64,000 nt of DNA from Exiguobacterium sp. s146 (GCF_018618415.1 NZ_JACSMA010000004.1:143704-207703), one strand, 5' to 3'. Positions 1 to 8,804 are shown, numbered from the stretch's first letter. A program made the numbers and translations. The notes: generated by a model not told the origin, from the letters alone.

Positions 1-860
1 CCCCCGAACGTCGAACCGTGTGATCCTGGATTGAATACGCTCAAGACGTTCTCATTAGCCGCGACACACGATACCGGGAACACGCCGCCCCCGAGCGCTT
101 TTCCGAGAATATACATATCCGGTTCGACATCTTCCCATTCGATGGCGAACCATTTGCCTGAGCGACCGAGCCCTGATTGAATCTCATCGGCCACAAACAA
201 CACATTATGCTGCTGGCACAGTTCACTGGCACGTTTCAAATAACCAGCCGGCGGAATGATGATACCTGCCTCGCCTTGAATCGGTTCGACGATGAAGGCC
301 GCCGTGTTTTCAGTGATGGCCGCCTCGAACGCATCGATGTCGCCGTATGGCACGACTTTGAATCCTGGCAGTAATGGCCCGAATCCACGTTGATATTCCG
401 CCTCGGTCGACATCGATACCGCCGCCATCGTCCGGCCGTGGAAGTTGCCCGAGCAGACGATGATTTCCGCCTGACCTGGAATTTGTTTCACTTCGTACGC
501 CCAACGACGTGACGCTTTAACAGCCGTTTCGACCGCTTCCGCGCCGGTGTTCATCGGCAACACCATCTCTTTATTTGTAAGCGCTGCCACTTTTTTGTAG
601 AAACGACCGAGTTGATCATTGTAAAACGCGCGTGACGTCAGCGTGATTTTATCGGCTTGGTCTTTGAGCGCTTGAATGATTTTTGGGTGACAATGGCCTT
701 GGTTGACGGCTGAATACGCACTCAACATATCCATGTAGCGATTCCCTTCTGGGTCCGTCACCCAGATCCCCTTCGCTTCCGAGATGACGATCGGAAGTGG
801 ATGATAGTTGTGCGCCCCGAATTTCTCTGTCAATTCAATCACTTCTTGTGTCTTTGACAT
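1..860 (-). CDS. rocD: Ornithine aminotransferase, C-terminal part off the window
   Basis: PLP-dependent class III aminotransferase that converts ornithine and 2-oxoglutarate to glutamate semialdehyde and glutamate in cytosolic arginine/ornithine catabolism. About 286 codons are present from the ATG at 860; the 3' end runs off the left edge. The N-terminus ([20 protein letters not shown]) is typical of RocD. The segments [28 protein letters not shown] and [13 protein letters not shown] are class III signatures, and the PLP lysine lies in ILGKALGGG near codon 255. A ribosome site (AAGGGGGA) precedes the ATG. A basic amino acid antiporter with ARG boxes lies two genes away, which fits arginine/ornithine use. 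Function is confident; only the tail is unseen. Confidence 0.95.
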   Translation of the reverse strand, partial: MSKTQEVIELTEKFGAHNYHPLPIVISEAKGIWVTDPEGNRYMDMLSAYSAVNQGHCHPKIIQALKDQADKITLTSRAFYNDQLGRFYKKVAALTNKEMVLPMNTGAEAVETAVKASRRWAYEVKQIPGQAEIIVCSGNFHGRTMAAVSMSTEAEYQRGFGPLLPGFKVVPYGDIDAFEAAITENTAAFIVEPIQGEAGIIIPPAGYLKRASELCQQHNVLFVADEIQSGLGRSGKWFAIEWEDVEPDMYILGKALGGGVFPVSCVAANENVLSVFNPGSHGSTFG

Positions 861-899
861 TTGATTTCCCCCTTCTCAAAAAAGCTATCTTACCCCTTC

Positions 900-929
900 A
901 GTATATGATGACCGTCTTTCTTTTGACAA
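900..929 (-). promoter_or_regulatory. Candidate SigA promoter for rocD
   Basis: On the minus strand TTGTCA (complement of 924-929) and TATACT (complement of 900-905) are separated by 18 bp, about 40 bp upstream of the rocD start. This is a reasonable SigA-type promoter. No SigL (-24/-12) element such as B. subtilis roc genes use was recognised. Confidence 0.5.
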
Positions 930-1017
930 CGACCAACTTGCCCATTCCTCGGTTTGGCAAAATAAGGTACACTGAACGTAGATTATGATTCATTTGATGT
1001 AGATTGGAGGAAACGAT

Positions 1018-3057
1018 GTGGCTTCATTGCGTGATTTGCCAATTGACGAGTTTATCGATGCTTTATCTGTCCCATGCTGTTACATCAATCTCGATGGCAA
1101 CGTCCTGCTGTGGAACGAACATGCGGAAACGCTGTTCGGATGGGAACGGGACGAAGTGCTTCACCATCCACTCCCTGTTGTCCAACACTTACAGGATGCG
1201 CTTGAATCCTGGTCACCGATGCTCCTTCAATATCCGTTCTCGACGACGGCGATGACGCCGTTCAAACATAAAAACGGTGCAGTCGTCTATGCGACGGCCT
1301 ATTTGCAATCGTTCTCCATCAATGACTATACGGGTTACTTTTTAGCATTCCTGCCGAAAGGGTTCGGACCGCTCATCAGTACGGAACAGTTCAATCTGCT
1401 ACATCACTTTCAAGCGATGATTGAACAATCGACGTACTATTTGGCCACCAACGCCTACGGCGAGATCACCGAACTCAATCCACTGCTCTGCGGGTTAATC
1501 GGCGCACCCAATCATCACTTCATCGGTCGTAACTGGTTCGAGCTCATCCATCCGTCATTTGAGAATCATCCGCTTGCCGAGGACGTGCTTCAAGCACTTA
1601 CGACCGACCGCATTTGGAACGGTGAAATGCCCGTCCGTTCCGAACGGCATGTCCGCAACATGTGCTGGCTCAATTTGACGGTCGTTCCGATTTTGAGCGA
1701 AGAAGGCGAAGTCGTGCAGTATACCGCCTTCGGCTTCGATGTTTCAGATAAAAAACGACTCGAGCAAGAGGTCAATTATCTCGCATACCATAACGATTTG
1801 ACCGGACTCTTGAACAAAAAAGGATGGCTCCGTCAATACGGGCACGTGTTGACGGATGTCGATCAAGGAGACGGCTTGGTCCATGTCGCCTTGTTCGATA
1901 TCGATCGCTTCAAAATCATCAATGAATCGTTCGGTTCACGCGTCGGCAACGAGTTGCTCCTTCAAATCAAGGAGCGGGCCGTGCAGTTCATGCCGGAGAC
2001 GAGCGTCATGTTCCATCCGTCGGGCGGTTTGTTCGGATTGATTTTCTTTGAAGAGTCGAAAGAAGAAGTGTTTCAGTTGCTCCGTCAACTGCAACACGAA
2101 CTGCAGCGTCCGTTCCGGATTTATCATCACTCCATCATGGTGTCTATTTCCATCGGATGCGTCTTCTATCCGTCCGCCACGTCTTCATTAGAAGAACTGT
2201 ACACACGCGCCGAGAGCGCCCTGTTCAAAGGCAAACGGATCGGTGTCGGGACGATTCAGTTCGTCACGAAAGATATGGACGATGCGTTCTCACGTCAAAT
2301 TCATATCGAGAAAGCACTTTATCAAGCGCTCGAAGAAAAACATTTCTATTTAGAATATCAACCGAAGTATGAGTTAAAGACCGACAGGCTAATCGGGTTT
2401 GAAGCGCTCCTTCGTTGGCATCATGATGAGCTCGGGCAGATTCCACCTTCCGAGTTTATCCCACTCGCTGAGGAAATGGCGCTCATCGTCCCAATCAACA
2501 ACTGGGTCATTCTTGAGGCGGCCAAACAGTTGAAAGCCTGGCAACAACTCGTTGACCGCCCGTTATCGATGGCGGTCAATATTTCGCCGAACCAATTCCG
2601 CAGCGACAGCTTCATCAATACATTGCGCAATATCAAACAACAGCTCAATTTGAACCCGTCCGACATCATCCTCGAGATTACCGAGAGTCTCGTCATGCAA
2701 CAGACGGACGAAATCATCGCCCGGATGGATCAAATCAAACGTCTCGATTATCGCTTATCCATCGACGACTTCGGGACCGGATTCTCGTCCCTTCAATACC
2801 TGAAGTCGTTCCCGGTCGACGAGCTGAAAATCGATAAAGTCTTCCTCGATGATTGGTTGACGTCGAAGTCACACTTGCTCGATGTCATCGTCCACCTCGG
2901 CAAGAGCCTGAACCTTCACGTCGTGGCCGAAGGTGTCGAACACCAGGAGATGCTCGATCACTTGAAACAAACCGCTTGCGACTCGTTCCAAGGGTTTTTG
3001 TACGCCAAGCCGTTGCCTCCAATCGAAGTCGTTCGTTTATTGACGGACAATCATTAA
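1018..3057 (+). CDS. PAS-PAS-GGDEF(degenerate)-EAL cyclic-di-GMP phosphodiesterase
   Basis: A soluble 679-residue signalling protein with no membrane segment. Two PAS-like domains (about residues 8-110 and 125-245, the second ending in a PAC-like DVSDKKRLEQ), a GGDEF domain (250-415) and an EAL domain (425-675). The GGDEF signature is degenerate (SGGLF at 335-339), so cyclase activity is unlikely. The EAL domain keeps every key residue: EAL at 462-464, N521, E553, the DD pair at 583-584, K604, E638 and Q658. It should therefore hydrolyse c-di-GMP, with the GGDEF part regulatory. The GTG start at 1018 is chosen because GGAGG sits 7 bases upstream; an ATG at 1016 is out of frame. Monocistronic, ending in a terminator. 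Confidence 0.88.
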   Translation: MASLRDLPIDEFIDALSVPCCYINLDGNVLLWNEHAETLFGWERDEVLHHPLPVVQHLQDALESWSPMLLQYPFSTTAMTPFKHKNGAVVYATAYLQSFSINDYTGYFLAFLPKGFGPLISTEQFNLLHHFQAMIEQSTYYLATNAYGEITELNPLLCGLIGAPNHHFIGRNWFELIHPSFENHPLAEDVLQALTTDRIWNGEMPVRSERHVRNMCWLNLTVVPILSEEGEVVQYTAFGFDVSDKKRLEQEVNYLAYHNDLTGLLNKKGWLRQYGHVLTDVDQGDGLVHVALFDIDRFKIINESFGSRVGNELLLQIKERAVQFMPETSVMFHPSGGLFGLIFFEESKEEVFQLLRQLQHELQRPFRIYHHSIMVSISIGCVFYPSATSSLEELYTRAESALFKGKRIGVGTIQFVTKDMDDAFSRQIHIEKALYQALEEKHFYLEYQPKYELKTDRLIGFEALLRWHHDELGQIPPSEFIPLAEEMALIVPINNWVILEAAKQLKAWQQLVDRPLSMAVNISPNQFRSDSFINTLRNIKQQLNLNPSDIILEITESLVMQQTDEIIARMDQIKRLDYRLSIDDFGTGFSSLQYLKSFPVDELKIDKVFLDDWLTSKSHLLDVIVHLGKSLNLHVVAEGVEHQEMLDHLKQTACDSFQGFLYAKPLPPIEVVRLLTDNH

Positions 3058-3096
3058 AAAGCCATCGCGCGTCTCACGACGCGCGATGACTTTTTA
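3058..3096 (+). terminator. Bidirectional terminator between the EAL gene and the antiporter
   Basis: Inverted repeat CATCGCGCGT / ACGCGCGATG with a 5-base loop, flanked by A-rich and T-rich tracts. It sits between two convergent genes and can serve both. Confidence 0.85.
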
Positions 3097-4500
3097 TTAT
3101 AGGCTGATTGTCGCCGTCCATAATCCATAGACGCCGTACGTAGCTGCCAAGAGGATGACGAATGCAATCATATATTGCAGGCGGCTGAGATACGGCCGGC
3201 CCTGTTCACGCTCGGCTTGCATGAAGACGAATACGCCAGGCGCGTAAAGAATCATGGCGATAAGCATGTACTCGACTCCTGACGCATACAGGAGCCAGGC
3301 CGCATATACGGTCGCAATGCCTGACATGACGAGCATCGAACGTGTCCCGGTCCGCCGTGCCTCTTTCCAACCGAACAAGGCGGAAAACAAGTATGGGACG
3401 AGCGCCGCTATCCCTGCGATGCTCGACAGCACCAAGTACGTCTGTTCCGAGAACAGCGCGATGAGGGTGACGAGTTGCGTAAAGACTTGCGTGATGAACA
3501 ACGCGCTCACCGGCGTCTCATTTCGATTGAGCCGATTGAACAATTTCGGGAACACCCCATCGCGACTTGCTACATAAGAGATTTCCGTCGCGAGAATCGT
3601 CCATCCGAGCAGCGCACCCGAGAGCGAGACGAGGAGTCCGATGTTGATGATTGTCGCTCCGACCGGCCCGACGACGGCCTCGAGCACGTACGCCATCGAT
3701 GGTTCCGAGAGCGTCGCGAGTTGTTCTTGTGTCATGACCCCGAACGATAAAATCGAGATCATCATGTAAATGACGAGCGTTCCGACTAGTCCGATCACCG
3801 TCGCACGCCCGACGTCTCGTTTATGTCGGGCGCGTGATGACAAGACGACTGCCCCTTCGATCCCGACGAACGCCCAAAGCGTCACGAGCATCGTCGACTT
3901 CACTTGCGGGAACACTTGTGACCAGCTGAACCCAGATTGACCCCAGAAGTCGATTTGGAACGTGTCGATTCGAAACGCAAACAAGATGAGGACAATAAAT
4001 AAAAAGATGGGGACGAGCTTCGCGATCGTCGTGACGAGATTCAAGAGTGCGGCTTCCCTCATCCCGCGCGAGATAATCCAAAACAGCCCCCAAATGACGA
4101 CCGCGCTCATGAGCAAGCGAAACGTCCGGTGCTCGGCCGAAAAAATCGGGAAGAAATAGCTGAGCGTACTGAAGATTAATGTGATGTTGGCGACCGTTCC
4201 GATCCACGCCGACATCCAGTAGCCCCACCCGCTATTGAATCCGACAAACTTGCCGAACCCTTCTTTCGCATAGGCGTATATGCCGCCCTCGAGTTCAGGA
4301 CGCGTATTGGCTAGAAATTGAAACACGAACGCGAGCATGACCATCCCGATGCCGGTGATTGTCCAACCGATTAACACCGATCCGACCCCGGCACCTTGCG
4401 CCATCGCTCCCGGTAAATTAAATGCGCCTCCGCCAATCATGGTTCCGACGACCATGGCAGCGAGCCCAAAAAAGCCGATTCCGGCTGACTGTGACTTCAT
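3097..4500 (-). CDS. APC-family basic amino acid antiporter (arginine/ornithine type)
   Basis: A 467-residue integral membrane protein of the amino acid-polyamine-organocation superfamily with about 12 predicted helices. The substrate-backbone motif GTMIGGGAFNLPGA lies in helix 1 (residues 19-32), and the sequence resembles the basic amino acid/polyamine antiporter branch (ArcD, AdiC, LysP-like). ATG at 4500 has GGAGGG upstream. Two ARG boxes in the leader and the nearby ornithine aminotransferase favour arginine/ornithine exchange. Lysine or another cationic amino acid cannot be excluded from sequence alone. The downstream neighbour is convergent, so the gene appears to be its own transcription unit. 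Confidence 0.8.
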   Translation of the reverse strand: MKSQSAGIGFFGLAAMVVGTMIGGGAFNLPGAMAQGAGVGSVLIGWTITGIGMVMLAFVFQFLANTRPELEGGIYAYAKEGFGKFVGFNSGWGYWMSAWIGTVANITLIFSTLSYFFPIFSAEHRTFRLLMSAVVIWGLFWIISRGMREAALLNLVTTIAKLVPIFLFIVLILFAFRIDTFQIDFWGQSGFSWSQVFPQVKSTMLVTLWAFVGIEGAVVLSSRARHKRDVGRATVIGLVGTLVIYMMISILSFGVMTQEQLATLSEPSMAYVLEAVVGPVGATIINIGLLVSLSGALLGWTILATEISYVASRDGVFPKLFNRLNRNETPVSALFITQVFTQLVTLIALFSEQTYLVLSSIAGIAALVPYLFSALFGWKEARRTGTRSMLVMSGIATVYAAWLLYASGVEYMLIAMILYAPGVFVFMQAEREQGRPYLSRLQYMIAFVILLAATYGVYGLWTATISL

Positions 4501-4532
4501 TCAAAAACCCTCCAAAGCAAGTTGACGTCTGA

Positions 4533-4567
4533 CGAATAACTATTCATAAATAATGTATAATCATTCG
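4533..4567. promoter_or_regulatory. Tandem ARG boxes (ArgR/AhrC operator)
   Basis: Box 1 at 4533-4546 reads CGAAT-AACT-ATTCA, 13 of 14 to the ArgR core TGAAT-N4-ATTCA. Box 2 at 4554-4567 reads TGTAT-AATC-ATTCG, with two mismatches. The boxes start 21 bp apart, the two-turn spacing used by ArgR hexamers. They lie 33-67 bp upstream of the antiporter start. The divergent oppA gene starts 159 bp away and might also be affected. Confidence 0.7.
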
Positions 4568-4653
4568 ACGATTTCCTTATTCTACTGAAACCAAAGGCGT
4601 TTAGATAGGTATTTCACTAATGTTTATATTTTCGAATAATTTAAAAAATTTTA

Positions 4654-4682
4654 TTGCCTATTCATCTTGTTTATAGTTTAAT
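4654..4682 (+). promoter_or_regulatory. Candidate promoter for oppA
   Basis: TTGCCT (4654-4659) and TTTAAT (4677-4682) with a 17-bp spacer in a very AT-rich leader, 43 bp before the oppA start. Other AT-rich hexamers are possible here. Confidence 0.35.
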
Positions 4683-4725
4683 TGCAATATATTCGAAACA
4701 ATCAGAATTTTCGGGAGGTAACACA

Positions 4726-6354
4726 ATGCGCAACAAGAAATGGTTAGCTTTATCGGGTGTCGCTTTACTTGCGACAGCAGCATGTGGTGGCGGCGAAGAC
4801 GCAACGGATTCATCTGACGGCTCTTCATCAAGTGATGCGAAAAAAGAAATCACGCTCGTTTCGGCGACGGATTTGCCACAGCTTGATCCAACGCTCACAA
4901 CGGACTCGACGTCAATCATCGTAACGAACAACGTCTTTGAGGGACTGTATCGTCTCGACAAGAACAACCAACCGGTACCGGGAATTGCTGAAGACGTAGA
5001 AATTTCAGAAGACGGACTTACATATACCTTCAAATTGCGTGACGCGAACTGGTCAGACGGTTCACCGGTCACTGCTGAAGATTTCGTCTACTCATGGAAA
5101 CGCGCCCTCAACCCTGAGACAGGTGCCGAGTATGCGTATATTCTCCAAGATTTGAAAAACGCCAACAAGATCCTTGCAGGCGAAGAAGAGCTGGATACAC
5201 TCGGTGCGAAAGCGCTCGATGAGAAGACGCTCGAAGTTCAATTGGAGGCACCAGCCCCTTACTTCCTCGGGTTGACAGGATTCCCGACGTACATGCCACA
5301 AAAGCAAGAGTTCGTCGAAGAGCAAGGCGAGTCGTTCGCTTCTGCCGTCGATAAGACGCTCTACAACGGACCTTACGTATTGGACAGCTGGCAAGACAAT
5401 GAAGGCTGGGTCTATAAAAAGAACCCGGACTACTGGGATGCGGAAAATGTCAAGATGGAGACGATCAACGTCAAGGTCGTCAAAGAAGTCGCGACAGGAG
5501 TCAACTTGTTCGAATCGGGCGAAGTCGATTACACGCTCTTGTCATCTGAATTCGTGCCACAGTTCCAGGACAGTGATGAATTCAAGACACGTGCCGACGC
5601 ACGTATCAACTTCCTTCGTTTCAACCAGAAGAACGAATCGCTCCAAAACGTCAACATTCGTGAGGCACTCGCAAAAGGCTTCGATAAGCAAAGCGTCACG
5701 GACGTCATCTTGACGGACGGTTCACAGCCGGCGAACTATATCGTCGCGAAAGACTTCACGTTCACAGAAGACGGCGCTGACTTCCGCGAGAAGTATCCGG
5801 ACCTTCAAAGCTATAACGTCGACGAGGCGAAAGCTGCATGGGAGAAAGGTCTTGCCGAACTCGGTGTCGAGACAATCGAGCTCGAGTTCCTCTCACGTGA
5901 CGAAGAAGCGTTCAAGAAAGTCAACGAGTACATCAAAGGTGAGCTCGAGAAGAACCTTCCAGGTCTCACACTTAACATTAAGCAACAGCCGTTCAAAAAC
6001 TTCCTTGAGCTTGAAGGCGCTGGCGACTATGACGTCTCCGCTGCCGGTTGGGGCCCTGACTATCAAGATCCGATGACGTACCTCGACATGTGGGTCACAG
6101 ACGGTCCGTTCAACCGGATGGCTTACTCGAACGACGAGTATGACAAGTTGATTCAAGGCGCGAAACAAGAAGCCGATCAAATGAAACGTTGGGAAGCGAT
6201 GCAAGAAGCAGAACGCATCTTGCTCGAAGATGATTTCGCGATTGCACCGATTTACCAAAAAGGTGAAGCTTACCTTGAGCGTTCAAACATCGAAAACATG
6301 TACCGCCACCCGTTCGGAGCTGACGCTAGCTTCAAGTGGTTGGACGTCAACTAA
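4726..6354 (+). CDS. oppA: Oligopeptide ABC transporter substrate-binding lipoprotein
   Basis: Solute-binding family 5 lipoprotein of 542 residues that captures peptides outside the membrane for an Opp-type ABC importer. The signal peptide ends in LLATAAC, with lipidated Cys20, followed by a Ser/Asp/Gly-rich linker. Family hallmarks include ITLVSATDLPQLDPTLTTD, YTFKLRDANWSDGSPVTAEDFVYSWKR and the late AAGWGPDYQDPMTYLD, as in B. subtilis OppA/DppE. The start is set at the ATG preceded by GGGAGGT; an in-frame ATG at 4654 has no ribosome site and would bury the signal peptide. No oppBCDF genes adjoin, so this is an orphan binding protein that must dock on a permease encoded elsewhere. Confidence 0.9.
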   Translation: MRNKKWLALSGVALLATAACGGGEDATDSSDGSSSSDAKKEITLVSATDLPQLDPTLTTDSTSIIVTNNVFEGLYRLDKNNQPVPGIAEDVEISEDGLTYTFKLRDANWSDGSPVTAEDFVYSWKRALNPETGAEYAYILQDLKNANKILAGEEELDTLGAKALDEKTLEVQLEAPAPYFLGLTGFPTYMPQKQEFVEEQGESFASAVDKTLYNGPYVLDSWQDNEGWVYKKNPDYWDAENVKMETINVKVVKEVATGVNLFESGEVDYTLLSSEFVPQFQDSDEFKTRADARINFLRFNQKNESLQNVNIREALAKGFDKQSVTDVILTDGSQPANYIVAKDFTFTEDGADFREKYPDLQSYNVDEAKAAWEKGLAELGVETIELEFLSRDEEAFKKVNEYIKGELEKNLPGLTLNIKQQPFKNFLELEGAGDYDVSAAGWGPDYQDPMTYLDMWVTDGPFNRMAYSNDEYDKLIQGAKQEADQMKRWEAMQEAERILLEDDFAIAPIYQKGEAYLERSNIENMYRHPFGADASFKWLDVN

Positions 6355-6358
6355 TCCA

Positions 6359-6393
6359 CACCCCCTGCCGCAAGAAGCGGCAGGGGTTATTTA
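6359..6393 (+). terminator. Terminator of oppA
   Basis: Perfect GC-rich hairpin CCCCTGCCGC / GCGGCAGGGG with a short AAGAA loop, followed by TTATTTATT. Confidence 0.85.
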
Positions 6394-6415
6394 TTGCAGA
6401 CCGTGCTCTATGACG

Positions 6416-6457
6416 CAAAAAAGGGACGTCCCACAAAGTTGTGGCACGTCCCTTTTT
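6416..6457 (-). terminator. Terminator of the NhaC-family gene
   Basis: Inverted repeat AAAGGGACGT / ACGTCCCTTT with an inner CCACA/TGTGG stem, just downstream of the minus-strand stop codon and followed by a T tract on that strand. It could also back up the oppA terminator. Confidence 0.8.
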
Positions 6458-6465
6458 GATGATGA

Positions 6466-8058
6466 TTACGCTTCGCGTTCAGCCCGCATATCGGCTGGTA
6501 CGCGTCCGCGTTTCGAGATGATTTGCGCGATGACGAGCAAGACGACGAATGTCGCAAGTGCCGCGAAGAATCCGACCCACATCGAGCCTGTGATTCCGAG
6601 CACCAAATATCCGACCGCCGACACGCCAGCTGCGATTAACGCGTATGGCAACTGTGTCAACACGTGGTCGATATGGTGCGATCCGGCACCCGTCGAACTG
6701 AGAATCGTCGTATCCGAAATTGGTGAACAGTGGTCTCCGAACACTGCTCCGGCGAGAACCGCGGCGAGTGTCGGGAGCAAAAGTTCCGGCTCGACTGCCA
6801 TAATCAAATCGGCACCGATTGGAAGCATGAGACCGAATGTCCCCCAGCTCGTTCCTGTCGAGAACGCCATCAGACCGGCGATCACGAACAAGAGGAACGG
6901 CAAGTAAGACGGTGAAATCGAATCTGTGACGAAACTTGCCAAGTAGTCGCCTGTCTTCATGTCACCGATGACGGCGATAATCGTCCAAGCAAACAACAAG
7001 ATGAGTACAGCTGGCCACATGGCGCGAATTCCAGCCCATGTCGCTTGTCCATAGTCTTTCGCCGGAATCTTGCGACCAATCAGTAACAAGAGTGCGACAA
7101 TCAAACTGACGACCGCCCCGGTCACAAGGGAACGGGTCACGTCCGTCGATTCGAACGCACCGATTAATGAGAAGCTTTGACCGTCAGCCGCAAGCGCCTG
7201 ACCACCCGTGTAGAGCATGGCCGACACCGTCGCGATAATCAAAGCGATGATTGGTACGATCAAGTCACGTACTTTTCCACCTTCATGTTCATGTAAATCT
7301 TCACTCATACCCATCGGCGCACCTTTCGAAGCGTCGTAGAGTTCCCCTTGAAGGGCACGAAGTTCATGTGTACGCATCGGTCCGATGGCAAGCCCCGTGT
7401 AAGCAACGTAGGCCGTCAACAGAAGCGCGAATACCGCGTAGAAGTTCATCGGGATGATTTGGATGAACGCCGAGAACGATGAGTAGCTATCAATCGAATA
7501 CTTCGCTAGAATACCTGCGAAGATGGCGATGATGTACGCCCCCCAGCTCGAGAGCGGGCTGATGACACAGACCGGTGCGGCTGTCGAATCAATCATGTAG
7601 GCGAGTTTCGCACGTGATACTTTCTTCCGATCCGTAAGCGGTCGGCTGATATTACCGACGGCCAAACTGTTGAAGTAATCATCGATGAAAATTAAAATCC
7701 CAAGTCCGAACGAGACAAGGCGAGCGCCACGGGCCGTCTTGACGTTTGAAGCGGCCCACTCTCCGAATGCACGGGCACCGCCCGATGTTTGAATGATCGA
7801 TGACAAAATTCCGAGCAAGAGCAAGAACGCGATTAAGAGCACGTTCCATTCGTTAATGGCCCCGTCTGCCCAGAATAAGGCGATGACGTTCGACCATAAG
7901 TATTGAATCGATTCGAGCGGGTTAAAATTGTGAAGCAGTAAGACCCCTGCAACAATCCCGACACCGAGTGACGGAATAACCTTCCGTGTTGTGATAGCCA
8001 TGATGATGGCCAATAAAGCCGGTACGAGTGACAGTACCGATGTTGAATAATCTACCAT
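6466..8058 (-). CDS. lysW: NhaC-family carrier, predicted lysine transporter
   Basis: A 530-residue polytopic membrane protein of the Na+/H+ antiporter NhaC superfamily (about 11-13 helices). Characteristic segments include LGILIFIDDYFNSLAVGNIS, the unwound-helix stretch STAAPVCVISPLSSWGAYI and STGTSWGTFGLMLPI. NhaC relatives exchange organic solutes with Na+ or H+. A complete lysine riboswitch in the leader identifies the likely substrate: NhaC-type genes under this riboswitch have been predicted to be lysine transporters and named LysW. Induction at low lysine is expected. The alternative, a general Na+/H+ antiporter, fits the riboswitch poorly. ATG at 8058 follows GAGGAGG. Monocistronic between riboswitch and terminator. 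Confidence 0.82.
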   Translation of the reverse strand: MVDYSTSVLSLVPALLAIIMAITTRKVIPSLGVGIVAGVLLLHNFNPLESIQYLWSNVIALFWADGAINEWNVLLIAFLLLLGILSSIIQTSGGARAFGEWAASNVKTARGARLVSFGLGILIFIDDYFNSLAVGNISRPLTDRKKVSRAKLAYMIDSTAAPVCVISPLSSWGAYIIAIFAGILAKYSIDSYSSFSAFIQIIPMNFYAVFALLLTAYVAYTGLAIGPMRTHELRALQGELYDASKGAPMGMSEDLHEHEGGKVRDLIVPIIALIIATVSAMLYTGGQALAADGQSFSLIGAFESTDVTRSLVTGAVVSLIVALLLLIGRKIPAKDYGQATWAGIRAMWPAVLILLFAWTIIAVIGDMKTGDYLASFVTDSISPSYLPFLLFVIAGLMAFSTGTSWGTFGLMLPIGADLIMAVEPELLLPTLAAVLAGAVFGDHCSPISDTTILSSTGAGSHHIDHVLTQLPYALIAAGVSAVGYLVLGITGSMWVGFFAALATFVVLLVIAQIISKRGRVPADMRAEREA

Positions 8059-8102
8059 GTGATTTCCTCCTCTTTTGTTAGAGATGAGGCCCCCCTATGC
8101 TT

Positions 8103-8353
8103 AAAAAAACGCAAAGCGAGGGCATCGGCAACAAAGCCGACACCCTCGCTGGATGTTCCGTCTTTCTTAGCCGACTTGGAGCGCTCCATACGTAAATATG
8201 TATGGCAGTCTGACGGGTATTTCCCGTCAGCCCAGCACAAAGCCAGAGACATGACTTTACACTTCGGCGATCTTGCCTTTCTGTAGTCTTCACCGTTGTC
8301 ATCCTCGGACTACTTACTCATCAGCATCGCACCTCTACCTCATCGATAGCACG
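8103..8353 (-). promoter_or_regulatory. Lysine riboswitch (L-box) with terminator, upstream of lysW
   Basis: This fills the gene-free stretch before lysW. Read on the minus strand it contains the conserved L-box blocks AGAGGTGCG, GAAAGG, ATCGCCGAAG, CTGGGCTGACGGG with its partner CCCGTCAGACTG, and TATGGAGCG, in the order of the B. subtilis lysC leader. The 3' part (8103-8150) is an intrinsic terminator: GCGAGGGTGTCGGC pairs with GCCGATGCCCTCGC, then a T tract. Lysine binding should favour this terminator, so the carrier is made when lysine is scarce. Confidence 0.93.
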
Positions 8354-8378
8354 AATATTCATTTAAAGTTACGTCTAA

Positions 8379-8406
8379 ATTATCATAGGTCATAGTGACT
8401 AATCAA
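8379..8406 (-). promoter_or_regulatory. Candidate promoter of the lysW riboswitch transcript
   Basis: TTGATT (complement of 8401-8406) and GATAAT (complement of 8379-8384), spaced 16 bp, about 25 bp before the aptamer. The -35 hexamer touches the stop codon of the upstream 94-aa gene. Confidence 0.5.
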
Positions 8407-8687
8407 TAGTTTTTTTCATCTCGGATGATTTGTTTCAAAACCGCGAGTGCAACTTGGTCGTCTGACTCGACCGCTTTAAAGAAATCACTAAAGAAATGAT
8501 ATAAGACAAAACGCTCGGCGTGTGACGTCGTATGTTCTTTAATCGTTAAGAAAATCAAGTGACGCAACCGCCGTTTCGTTCGCGTCTCGTCGGGCAATTC
8601 TTGACATCGATCTTGGAAGGTACGATATACAGAATTGATCAAATCCCCATGTTCATCATACGACCGGTTGTAAGCAACTTGTTCCAT
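8403..8687 (-). CDS. Conserved-looking hypothetical protein, 94 aa
   Basis: I do not recognise this family. The product is 94 residues, highly charged (about one third D/E/K/R), with no signal peptide or membrane segment, and looks all-helical. The segment RTKRRLRHLIFLTIKEH is an amphipathic basic helix. ATG at 8687 is preceded by AAGGGGGGA, a strong ribosome site, and codon use resembles the neighbours, so it is probably real. It lies downstream of adenine deaminase on the same strand, with about 115 bp between them, and directly upstream of the lysW promoter. No terminator is visible behind it, so weak read-through into the riboswitch is possible. Confidence 0.65.
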   Translation of the reverse strand: MEQVAYNRSYDEHGDLINSVYRTFQDRCQELPDETRTKRRLRHLIFLTIKEHTTSHAERFVLYHFFSDFFKAVESDDQVALAVLKQIIRDEKNY

Positions 8688-8804
8688 CTGTGATATCCCC
8701 CCTTTCCATATTTACCGATGAAACTTGTCGTAACTATATCAACTTAAGCCGATTCATTCAATCGTTTCGGGTCGTTCTTAACAAAAATCATACGTTAGAC
8801 TGAC

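Noticed and set aside
978..995. ARG-box-like TAGATTATGATTCA upstream of the EAL gene and rocD
   Set aside because: Only one good half-site and no tandem partner at 21 bp, unlike the pair at the antiporter.
4700..4720. Possible CodY box (AATTTTC...) before oppA
   Set aside because: At least four mismatches to the 15-bp consensus and it overlaps the ribosome site.
4654..4725. An upstream ATG that would extend OppA by 24 residues
   Set aside because: No ribosome site, and the extension would displace the lipoprotein signal peptide. The ATG at 4726 follows GGGAGGT.
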